Shown in pieces: positions 9,850-21,400 of a stretch of DNA of 64,000 bases (position 1 is its first letter; each line of letters starts with the position of its first letter). The translations under genes and the position numbers were made by a program. Source of the DNA: Siphonodentalium dalli (taxonomy: Eukaryota; Mollusca; Scaphopoda; Gadilida; Siphonodentaliidae); NCBI GenBank assembly GCA_032622095.1, contig CP136066.1, positions 183,620,716 to 183,684,715 on the forward strand, read 5' to 3'. The notes under the pieces are model-generated. The model was given only the letters and a program-made list of their open reading frames with translations, did no database searches and was not told the DNA's origin.

Positions 9850-10281
9850 CGGACATGGCTCATTCAAACCTCCAAATTTTGTTATACGTAATTTGGAGCG
9901 ACGGTTACGATAGCTATATAAATAAACGAACTATTGATATACCGGTTTCATATGCTCTGAAATACACTTGCCAAGGTCACAGCCATTTTTCAGCCAGTTT
10001 CAACTTTTCGCCAGAAGTCAGACAAAAACTCTTTATTCCTACCATATCAGGAATAGACTACCACGGAACGCTCTTTTCTGTTCATGTCGCGCAAATGGCG
10101 GTTTTTTGTTTGGGACCCAAACACCGTATTCGCAGTTGTAGTTTTCATTACACCATTGCGTCTTTCTACATAATGCTCGTAGAAAGGTAGTTCAGATTTT
10201 TATCGACCTATTTCGATACTGAGAAAAATTCAAAAGCGAATAGTATTATGTGTATTTTGGAGCGCAAACCGCCATGTGGCT
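9850..10281 (+). mobile_element. TTAA-flanked MITE, family 2, copy 1
   Basis: 432 bp bounded by TTAA at 9,846-9,849 and 10,282-10,285. The ends are imperfectly inverted around an ACATGGC core (left CGGACATGGCTC, right GCCATGTGGCT). A diverged copy in the opposite orientation lies at 32,689-33,126. The 111-aa frame inside (MAHSNLQI...) is frame-broken in the other copy, so it is unlikely to be a protein. Confidence 0.8.
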
Positions 10282-10285
10282 TTAA

Positions 10286-11630
10286 GACAATTGAAATATT
10301 GAAAATATAACACACTTTATCAACCACTACATGAGTGTATCAGCCTCCGTGTACCTCTCCAGTCAGACATACGTGAACCAAACTACATTCGAACATTAAA
10401 AAATCACAACAAAGAAATTCAAAGAAACATGAGACCACATAATAACATATTTCGGGTTTTACATAAAAGTTATGACCACTTACCTCACGGTTACATCTCC
10501 ATAAAAACAGTCCACATGACAGTTAATCCTTATATTTATATACATTTAGCGAAAAGGCCGCTTTTGTAAATGTATTTAAATCGAAAAGTGTATCGTGACA
10601 AAACCAGCCCAAAATACCCCATAGCTCCCTTGGCAAAAGTTAACAGGCACAATTTCTTTATATTGAAATCTGATGACTTATTAAGTCAATCCTGCGCGAG
10701 TCCAAATGCGCCCAAAACATTACGCGTTCTTCTTTCTGAAACCTATGACGCGGCGATGTAATTATGGGGCTGTAGTTATGAGCTCTTGCGAGTTCACCGA
10801 GAAATATGAAATATTTTACAGCGAAGCATAGTACTACATAGTCAGGGAAAGCCCAGACTGTAGTACCACTAGAATTCCTACGCACCCTTTGCTAGAATCG
10901 GGTTGCATCCCACGAAAAACAGGATGCCACATTAGGGGATTGTTACCCATCACAGTGGGGCAATGGACATATTCTACCGTTGGCCGGACGGGGTGGTCGT
11001 GGATACGATCAAATAGCGGAGACATCCCAGTCTGCACATATCACGACTCTACTCCCAGCATCACTACTAACACCACTAGCAACGATGTGAACGAATTACT
11101 GACGAGTAATGGTAGTGGCGTTGTTATTTTTGAGCTTCGTGATACAATGTGTGTTGATTATTAAGTACATGTTCATCCTGACCTGTCGTCTCTTCAGACC
11201 CATATTAGCGTTAGATTCATAAATGGGAGTGTCATTTAAACAATTAAATCAACAATGATGTGCACGGTACTACTACTAGCATTAATTCGGTTGGTACTGT
11301 CCATGGTAAATGTCACGATGTATGTCACGAAATATCAGTATTATCACAGTGGTTCATATTGTAATCAAATGTATTTGTATCAGAGAATAAAACATAAATG
11401 AGAAAGAACAATTAAGGGGGCCAACCTTCATCTGAAGTCAGACTCTAGTACAAACATCTCTATTTTTTGTTTTTCATAAGAAATATGAATTTATCGTCCT
11501 CATTCATATTTTGAAATTCGGGTATTTGTGCTAAAATTTCAATGAAAAATCTTCCGCTCTTTCACTATACTTCATACATTGCATAACAAAGTGTGTTTAT
11601 GTCTCAATTTCATTATCTTCACAAGTACAC
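10286..11630. other. No supported gene
   Basis: Frames of 91 aa (plus, 10,889-11,164) and 67-75 aa (minus) overlap here. Base composition at 10,850-11,050 is more GC-rich than its surroundings and could be an old exon or transposon coding remnant, but I find neither consensus splice borders nor a known motif. Confidence 0.4.
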
Positions 11631-11745
11631 TCTTTAAAATATGTTTTCGCTTTGGCCTGCGCCATAAAACGGAATAACGGATGAGTCCATTTGCATGTTA
11701 TAGGTCGATTATGTGCGTATTTGCGCGAGGAAATGTTGGATTGTT
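11630..11745 (+). repeat. Fragment of the foldback-element arm family
   Basis: Matches the inner part of the left arm of the element at 15,043-15,915: ACACTCTTTAA-like start, ATGTTTTCGCTTTGGCC, GCGCCATAAAACGGAATAACGG, then the TAGGTCGATTATGTGCGTAT block. Confidence 0.7.
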
Positions 11746-11974
11746 ATAAGTATACTGTAATCGATTGTATATTGATATATCTATATGAGGGATAGGATAC
11801 CACAACCCATAGCATATCATCCAGTGATGGTCAACATAGTTATCGACCTTATTTTGGAATTAGGAAAATGACACCATTTTTCTTTAATATCGACGTTAGC
11901 ATTGCCCACTATCTAAGCTGCTCGTCGCGGTCAGGCTGACGTTGTTGCTACAGTGGGATGGAACAACATTCAAC

Positions 11975-12128
11975 CAGGGTTGGGGCGATTACATGCCAAT
12001 GTTACGAATACAATTACTATTTATTTACACGATTACGATTACTGATTACATTTTGTCCAATGTAATCGATTACGATTACAATTACTTTAGTAAATGTGAT
12101 TGATTACTTTTCGATTTCTGATTACAAT
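11975..12128. repeat. hAT-type terminal fragment (GATTAC-rich)
   Basis: Begins CAGGGTTGGGGCGATTAC and continues with many GATTAC/GTAATC words to 12,128. A CAGGGTTGGGGC... end followed by GATTAC-rich DNA is common at the ends of hAT-superfamily MITEs in animals. I cannot identify the partner end, so this is called a fragment. Confidence 0.5.
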
Positions 12129-12759
12129 GATTAGTTTCCAGCCATGTTGTTCGCATAGGAATAAATAATTAAATAAATCAAACTAAAATAACAAATTTGA
12201 TTGAATAAAAACATAACTACATAACATGGAAACAAGAAACGACTGAAATAATAGAAAGAAGCAAGCAATAAACACAAACTTTTTACATTTACATGTATTT
12301 GGTGTGGTTTCATCATGAAGTTGTGCACCAACTTATTGGAAATATATTATGTTTATGTGTATTTATTTATGTAAATATATTTTTAATATATTTTTTATTT
12401 TCTTACATGCATTGCAACTAATCATAATATTTATGAAAAAAATCATTAGAAACACTTGAAAATTATGTGTATGTTCTGTTAGATTAAATACCCAACACAA
12501 TGAAAATAACCCTACGGTTTATTTTATGATGATCCATTGATATCCTGATGAGGATTAAATGAGGCTTAACTCCATGAACAAATGGCGACAATATGAATCT
12601 TTGTGGGAATGTGTTTGACGTTACAAATACAATTATGTTCAATAGGCTTTTGCCAAATTGCATTGGATAAAACATTATTTAACATTTCAGATATATGACC
12701 GCTACCATGACGACCATTTTGTCCCCGTCTCTTATCAATTAAGAAAATAAAGATCACAG

Positions 12760-12870
12760 ATGCCTGTCGTTTTCGAAGACAATGCTGGTAAGATTTTAAG
12801 CCTAGTAATTACCCGCCCTGAAAAGGAATCAGTTGCTGAAATTGGCCTGATAAAGCACGATGTGGACCAT
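12760..12870 (+). CDS. Exon 1 of the 185-aa gene
   Basis: 37 codons from ATG (MPVVFEDNAGKIL...) ending HDVDH, followed by GTAAGT. Ends in phase 0. Confidence 0.6.
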
Positions 12871-15800
12871 GTAAGTGGTTAGTGACAACTTGGAAAAATG
12901 TGCATGTTCATCATATCAACAGTTCTATATCACCGAAATTGCTGAGCTGAAATGCTTCTATAATGACGTTCTAATATAACTATTTTCTTACTTTTGGTAC
13001 ATACATATATATTACAAGGGTATTATACATATCATACACTGGCATTATATATATCATACACATAGCAAATTTTCGTGGCAATTTTTTGCAGACATTTTCT
13101 CATAGAAAAACCCTATGGTTCCAGAATATGGACGTCAACACGCAAATTTCGATAGTTCCACATGTAACGGTGCTGCATACACATTGCCTTCAAATGCCTG
13201 TATTATTATTTGTTTCACGATAATTGCATACTATTTCGATAGCATTGCATATTATTTCGATAGCATTGCTACTAATGGAACTATATAATTTTACTTCTCA
13301 TGTAGGTAACTGTTGTACAGATGCATTTTATAAGCATTTTGAATTCGGTTTGTGGAATATTATAGCTCTCTATTCCGAAATTCTTGCAAAACAAAGCCTG
13401 CGAGTTTATGAACAACGCAAAGCATGTACAATATAATCACAAAAGAACTTTATTCTGGCTGTTCGTCCTATAGGGCAGGGATATGAGGGACTCGTTCCAC
13501 CCCATGACGATGCCGATGATGATCCAACACTTGCTGAGCTTGGAGTAATCTTGGAAAACAATGATGACGCTCACCCGGCAGGCATGGAACCGTACATGTA
13601 AGTTGCATCTTATTTTAAGACAGAAATATAAAGAAGCTTTACATGGTACCTTGTTAAGTGTTTAGAAGTCATATATCTACCACCCATTTAACAATATTCC
13701 TTTATAAGACCCAAGCAGAGCATTTCACAACAAGACAAGCGTCGGAGAATTACAACTAACTCTAATGGACAATAACCCACCGGCGTTTCCCTATATGGCA
13801 TCAGGCGATTTTGTAGTGAATGATAAGGTATCAGTATGAAACAGTCAGATGGCAATAGAAAGCAAATTATTTTTATAAATTCCAAAGCCTTCAAAAAGAA
13901 ACTCTTTTAATGTGGCACCGAAATGACTGTTTAGTATCAAAATATATATCATACATTTCAGACATTTTTGGGTCCAGATAATAAATTTGAATAATAAAAC
14001 AATGAGAGTACCAGATAACAATACCAGCTTTAAATTTCGTTATTATTTTCGTAAGGAATTAACTTAATATCTCAAAACAATTTGGAATTTAATTTAACGA
14101 TTACTGATTTGTATTGTGCATTGTGAATTTCCACAGCTCATGTTCTAGTTTACCCCGTCAGACGAACATTTATATATAATACGATTTAAAGACATATTAT
14201 GGACTTGTTCGGGTGCGTTAAACTGTTAAGTTATTATTCCAGCCACTATGCCAACTGGGGGGATGTAGGATTCTACTACATCGCCGAAAATCCCAAGCAA
14301 ATCGACCGTACCACTCCATAGAAAACATCGTCTGAACAACGCTCAATTGTAAATATTTACTACTCTATTCGGGACGCATCTATCGACGATAAACTAACGA
14401 AAACGATTTCGCCTAAATTCGCCATCGAGAGTCAGTGCATTTAATTAATATACAAGAATGATGGCGTGTGTTGTCAATATGGATATAATATTTACAAAAA
14501 AATATTACTTTGGAAAAGATTATTCTCCATTTCTATTTGATCACCCGACCGGGGTGTTTCACATCACTTTAAACAAATTTTAAATCAAAACCGCTTTGGG
14601 TTAGAGGCTTGATTGATGACGTAGGTTCCTGCATGTCCTGATGTATGTCATCCTAATATGATGATGAGTCAGTCCATTATCGCAGCCACTACGTCTAATA
14701 CATGTATCAAATATTAGAAAATTAAAAATAAACAAATATATCTGTAGACACTTAGTTCTTTAAAAGCATTGGTTGTGCTGATATCAGACAGTATATTCAA
14801 CTAATTAATGAAGTCGTGCAAAGTTGATAATTTGTTAATAATTCAATTCACATATTGTTTCAGCGATGATGCCATCACTGAGCCAGACGGTCAGGGGAAT
14901 GACTGCTGCTACAATGAGATGTGAGTAGATATTGTTGTAATATATACCACAAATATACCGCAAGTATCACTAGAAGGTACCGGCGGCCACCTGATTCACG
15001 TTATCGCCATTATACGGCCCCATTGTATCGAAACTGGTTTAGACAGCCTGTTTTCCCGAAAACTCGGACATTATCTGCTTACAAAAGAACTTGTTTTATG
15101 TTGATAATCTGCTGAGAATCTCATTTAAGTCTATAATGTGGTGAAAATGATAGTATTTTAGTCACATTATCAACTCATAATGAGTCGATTCTATAAGCAG
15201 ATTATGTGCGCACAATGACACATAAAAGCCAACTCAGGACTTTTCAGGTGTACACTCTTTAACATATGTTTTCACTGTGGCCCGCACCATAAAACGAAAT
15301 AACGGACATGACTACATTATCTGCTTATTTTAGAATCAAATAATCGCATTTCACTTTATAGGTCGATTATGTGCATATTTGCGGGAGGATATGTTGGGTT
15401 TAGATCACTCGAACTAATACGATAACTACTAGCAAGTACCATAACTATTTTATTATTTATATGTTTTGTGAAGTCTGTGACATTTTGTGCAATCTTGGTG
15501 CCTCGTACCCGAACTCCATTCTCGACTTGAACAGCGCCATTAGAATTTTAACAACATATCATCGCGCAAATTTGCACATAATCGACCTATAATGTGAAAA
15601 AGGTATATAATATGATCATTTGATGTTGAAATAAGTAGATAATGGAGTCATAGCCGTTATATCGTTTTATGACGCGGCCACAGAGAAAACACATGTTATA
15701 GAGCGTACACCTGAAAAGTCGAGGGTTGGTTTATGTGTGTCATTGTCCGCACATAATCTGCTTAGAATCGCCATACCATGAGCCGATAATGTGACTAAAA

Positions 15801-18401
15801 TGATCTGAGTTTCAGCACATTATCGACTAAAAATTAGGCAATTCTAAACAGAATGTCTACCTAAAACAAGTTCTTTATAAGCAAATAATATGCGGATTTT
15901 CAGGTGAACAGGCCGATTTTAAACCACACGATTTGATTCATCGTATAATGGAGTTTGTAGAATTTTTTGGATTTTGGTTCTTCCATCCCTTGATCCCCAG
16001 TCCTGACCCGAATGGTACCCCTTCCACTAATTTAAACTACACATCGTTAGGTTTCTTATATCACAGGGATGACTATATATAAGTTGGGATGAAATTCGCG
16101 ATAAATGTTTAATCAATGTAGGTGCTCCTTCCTCAACGTCCATCCCTATTTCGGACCCTGCCACTTAGAATAATGAAACAGATTCCCTGTGCAATGAAGA
16201 TGACTATAAATATAGGTTTGGTGGAAATCGATAACAAAAAGTGTTTATCAATTATGTGCCCGACCCCGACTTACACCCTTGACATTGGTTGGCGCAACGT
16301 ATAGTTCTCAGTTAAATCACCCCATTAAACTCCTAGTATCGAGGAGATGACTGTCAGTTTGATAGAAATCGGTGCCAAAAACATTGTCATGAAATGTTGC
16401 GCGCCCCCTCCTTTTCCATCCCTAACTCTGATAGTCACTATATAAATTTTTAGCCTGCACCATTAGCTTTCTCGCCGAAAGATACGGTTGTTAATACCAA
16501 TGTGGGTGCTGCTATGTGGTCCCCCGTTAATTTGTATAGCAGGGACATTCGCAAAAAAACTGTATACGGCAAATCAATTTTATTGTAACTGCAACATGAA
16601 GGCAAACTAATAGTAAATTCTTTATATATAAGATAATGCATTGGTCAATCAATATAACAATATTTACCTTGTTCTTGTAAGCATGTGCATTATCTTATAT
16701 ATGTGCGGCTCTCTATGGGGAAACTCGCATATATAAGAGAATGCACTGGAATATGGTATTTAATGCTGCACCAGCGCAGCTCCCACCATGAACCTAATGA
16801 AAGGTTTAACTGCTTGTTTTATTTCAGAATTGATCTCGGAAACGAAGGTGAAAATGAACATGAACGACGAGGTATGTGTATAGTTAATATTTTGCAATTG
16901 TATTTCTATTTCAATAGTATCGTAACAATCGAGTTAAAATGAATTATGCGAGCACGACAGACAAATACGATTCAGTGAATGACCTTATCGTTACGTTCGC
17001 AGACTCGCAAGTTTGCATGATATGTTGTGCAGGCATTTCGTCGTTGAGAACCATATAAACGAGTTGCATAAAAATCTTATATTCCAACATAACGAGTTGT
17101 ATATCTTGAATATCACATGGAAAAAAACTAGAGCTTAATGCCTTTTTAAATAATCAAAATCCTTAAAAGAAGTTGCAAAATACATGAAAAATGCATACAT
17201 TTACAGCGTTGGCTTCAACAACCGCATACAATAGTTATAACTAGGTTGAACTTATCTGACACAACGGTGTAGAATACATACAGAACCCAACTTCCATCAT
17301 AATATCGAATAAATAAAATCTTATATCCCAACATAACGAGTTGAAGATCCTCTATACCACTGTGGAGCTCCGGAGGTGGTCCGGTGGTTAGCGTGTCGGA
17401 CTTGTATTCGCTGTAAACACATCGACATGGGTTCGCAGCGCGTCGCCGGTCATTGCATGAGTCTCCACGCAGCAGTGGCTTGGCCGCTTTGAGCGACATG
17501 CAATTGTCGGATTGCTCGCTGTTTCAAAAACTCGCGCCAAGTTGTGACCCTAGAGCAAGGTCGCTCGTACTGTGTCGGCTTCGCATCACTCGTGTTTTAA
17601 ACGAGTACCAGTCAGCTTGTCGTACTGATGAGTATCAGAGCATGTTCTGGTCAAACTAGAGCAGCGCCTACAATGGCTGCAGTCGGTTCATTGGTTGGCA
17701 TGTATAAATGACTGGGGTGATATTGTACCAAGCGTGTTAGAGCAAGTAATTGGTTAATCGCTATATAAAACTGGTCGTTATTTATTATAATAAATTACTT
17801 ATTCATTCATACAACGTGAGGCTTCAAATCGATAAGTCCATTTAATTCTGTCTTTAATAAATGCTCATTGACGAGTCGTTCCCTATGAAATGTTCAGATA
17901 TTAAGTTCAACAAACGATCATGCCCCTCCAAATTAATAATAGATCATTCCAATGTATACTTTTATAACTGAATGGGAGAATCCATTCAGAATCCTATTGG
18001 AAATGTTCTATACAGTTTGTGCCAGAAATAAATAACGTATCTGTATCTGTATCATCTTGTGGGTGGCGCGGATGCAGCTGTTGACTCTGCGGAACAACTC
18101 TGTGCCAATGCCCAAATTGGTAAGTTTGGGTTGAAGCACAATTAGATGAAGACGAGTCAAGAGTTATGTATGGACCGACAAAACTAGCACAATATTGACT
18201 TCAAGTCAACGCTAACACGAATTGATGTTTGTTTTATTTCTCGAATGCCACGAATGCGCAATGTTGTACAGGCATTTCGTCGTAGAAAACCATATGGCGC
18301 CAGAATATGAACGGAAACATGCAAAGTTCATGTCTACCAAAACTAGCGACATGAGAAGTAAAATTTCTCTAACGATGCTACTAACATTTGCTTTCATATA
18401 T

Positions 18402-18452
<51 letters not shown>

Positions 18453-21400
18453 TTGGTGTTTAACGTCGCTTTCAACAGCCATGGCTATATCGCGACGTTG
18501 CCAGTTTCATTGGTGGATGGAAAGTCCGTGCATGCACTACGATAAATGTAGTAGTGATTTCATTGGCTGGAAGAATGTTGTGCCCGGCGAAACCATGCAC
18601 GGACCATCGGCGAGTAAATGGCAACTCCCCCAGTTAGCGATATGAGTTACCAAGTCAGGGGTGACTCCAGCGGGAATTGAATCCATATCGTCAGCGCTGG
18701 AGAGCAATACGGTCTGGAACAGAGCCAATTACCGACTGAACCACCGAGCCCCCCCCCCCCCCCCGGCATTTGCTTTCAAATACCTGTATATATGATTGAT
18801 TCTTGCTAGATAAGTGAATGCTATTTACAGGCAAACTTCGGTACGTAGCATCGCTACAGGTGGAACTATATAGATTTAACTTCTCACATTGTTAGCTGTG
18901 GTATATCTGCATTTTATATGTATGTTTTCTTTCATATTCTGGCACCATATGATTTTCTACGACGAAATGCATGTAACAAAAACCGTGAAAACTTGGACTA
19001 GCATTACAAAATTCACCCTCTGTGGACCTCATTCTGCATGGCCTCATCTGCTATGGGAGACATAGACTCAGATTGAAGTTCCCAAATAGTGAATGTTGTT
19101 ATGTACACCCATTGGGAACCTCGATTATGCAATGTGTCGTCTGCCAATTTGGGGATATAGAGAAACTAAACTAAAAACGAAATAGAATCTATGTGATGAA
19201 ACTTTCAAGAGAAGATGAGTCCTAAGTAGAATGGGGTCCCCAGAGTGTGAATTCAGTGTCACTAAATTCACCCCTCTGGGGGCCTCAATCTGCAAATGAC
19301 AGCACACTAAACTCAGACTTGAACGTACCCTAGATGTGAGATAATTCGATTCCGCTCGAGATCAATCAAACACCGTCAGCCAATCACATAGTCGACGATG
19401 ATTTAGTTATTAGCCCTTGATTTACTGAATGGATTCTTCCAATCCGGTTTTAAATTGTGCGTTGGAATTGTCAATTATTCAGTTTGAAGGATGTTCATAA
19501 ATATAAGCAGACTAAAGACAGACTAACAGATGATACAAATGAAGAAGTATTTATATTCAATGGAGGGAAATGTTCAGATAATAATTTTAACAAACGTCTT
19601 TTTGTTGAACTTATTATCTGAACATTTCAAACTAATTTATTGGTTTTGATATGTTAGATATTCATATGTCGTATGAAACCCTATTATATCATTAGAAAAG
19701 TCATTACATATATCATTATCTCTCACGTGTGGTGAATAGGCGCGTGCTTCCCGTGATAACTTGGCATCATGGCATCATGCCAATAAAAATGACCGCGCGT
19801 CTTCACATTGATTAAAGCGGATTAATATTATTTCGAAAAGCAGCGCATGACACCAACACCAGAAAATGCCAAATTATTGTTTTGTTCATTAAAGTTAAAT
19901 TATTGTCCAGCTTCGTTGCACTAACGAAAAGAGACACAATAGAGGCAAATTGGCGGGCTATATTTTCCGTCGCCAGCCAGAGCGCGCAATACTGTTTTAT
20001 ACGGTTGTGAAGCGTCTCAGCCAACGCTGTAAATGTATGCATGCATTTAGCAACAATCTTTTAAGGATTTTGATTATTTAAAAGGCATTAAGTTCTAGTT
20101 TTTTCATGTGATATACAAGATCTTCAACTCGTTATGTTCGGATATAAGATTTTATGAACTACGATTCGTTGTGAATCATATTTATCAAACTCGTTTTAAA
20201 AAATCTTTTATTCCACACCGATTATGCCCCGATCATTACAGACTTAAAATCACAACAAAGGTAGCTATTGTCTCAATGAAGGTGAGTCATGGGTTGAACT
20301 TATCTGACACAACGGTGTAGAATAAATACCGAACACAACTTCCATCATAATATCGAACAAAATAAATATTATATCCCAACATAACGAGTTGAAGATCCTC
20401 TACATCAATGTAATAAAATAACTCATTCATTCATACAACGTGAGGCTTCAAATCGATAAGTGCCTTTAATTATGTCTTTACTAAATGCTCATTGACGAGT
20501 CGTTCCCTTAGGAAATGTTCAGATAATAAGTTCAACAAACGATCATACCCCTCCAAATTAATAATAGATCATTCCAATGTGTACTATTATAACTGAATGG
20601 GAGAATCCATTCCTATTGAATTCCTATTGGAAATGTTCTATACATTTTGTGCCAGAAATAGATAACGTATTCGTGTCTGTGTCGTCTTGTAGGTGGCGCG
20701 GATGCTGCTGTTGGCGCGAGAGGTTGCTACTCTGATGAACAACTCTGCGCCAATGCCCAAATTGGTAAGTGTTACTACATCCATTACCACAAATGTGGTT
20801 GAAGCACAATTAGATGAAGACGAGTCAAGAGTTATGTATGGACCGACAAACTAGCCAAATATTAACTTCAAGTCAACGCTAACACGAATTCATGTGCTTT
20901 ATTTCTCGAAAGCCACGAATGCCGAACAAAAATGAAGAAATGTAAAATAATAAAAAGTGTTTGGCGCAAGTTATCATTAAATAGAATTTGACCATATTTG
21001 CTCACACGACATGACAATGATTATGATGTATTATGTATCTCCGAGTTATGAGTGAATGTTACACTAATACGCTAGCAACAAATATAAACATGTTAAAGAT
21101 GCCAAAATGTTAATCATTTAAGAAATTACTTGCAGATCGATTGGGGTCATTGGATTTTGACAGACATAAAATAAAAAACATCCATTACCCTGCAGGGAGC
21201 CCCACACATATATAGAAGCATATAGAAGAGTGTCGTCTGCTCATGTTTGTCTGGGGCTCTGTATGGGTGAAATTATAAAATTGTTAAAGAATACAAGAAA
21301 AAATTATTAAAATTGTAAAAAATTGTTAGGCCAATGCATTCTCTTATATATGCGAGGCGACCTATGGTCGACTCGCATATATAAGAGAATGCATTGGCAC

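Noticed and set aside
9855-10190. 111-aa frame MAHSNLQI... as a gene
   Set aside because: It fills a MITE, and the second copy of that MITE has the frame broken, so protein-level conservation is lacking.
12758-12801. A tiny intron (GTAAGATTTTAAG) inside exon 1 of the 185-aa gene
   Set aside because: Thirteen bases is too short for an intron, and the sequence reads through in frame.
20108-20320. LINE C-terminus suggested by TRFKKSFIP
   Set aside because: The phrase lies in the segmental duplication and lacks any other LINE motif; probably chance.
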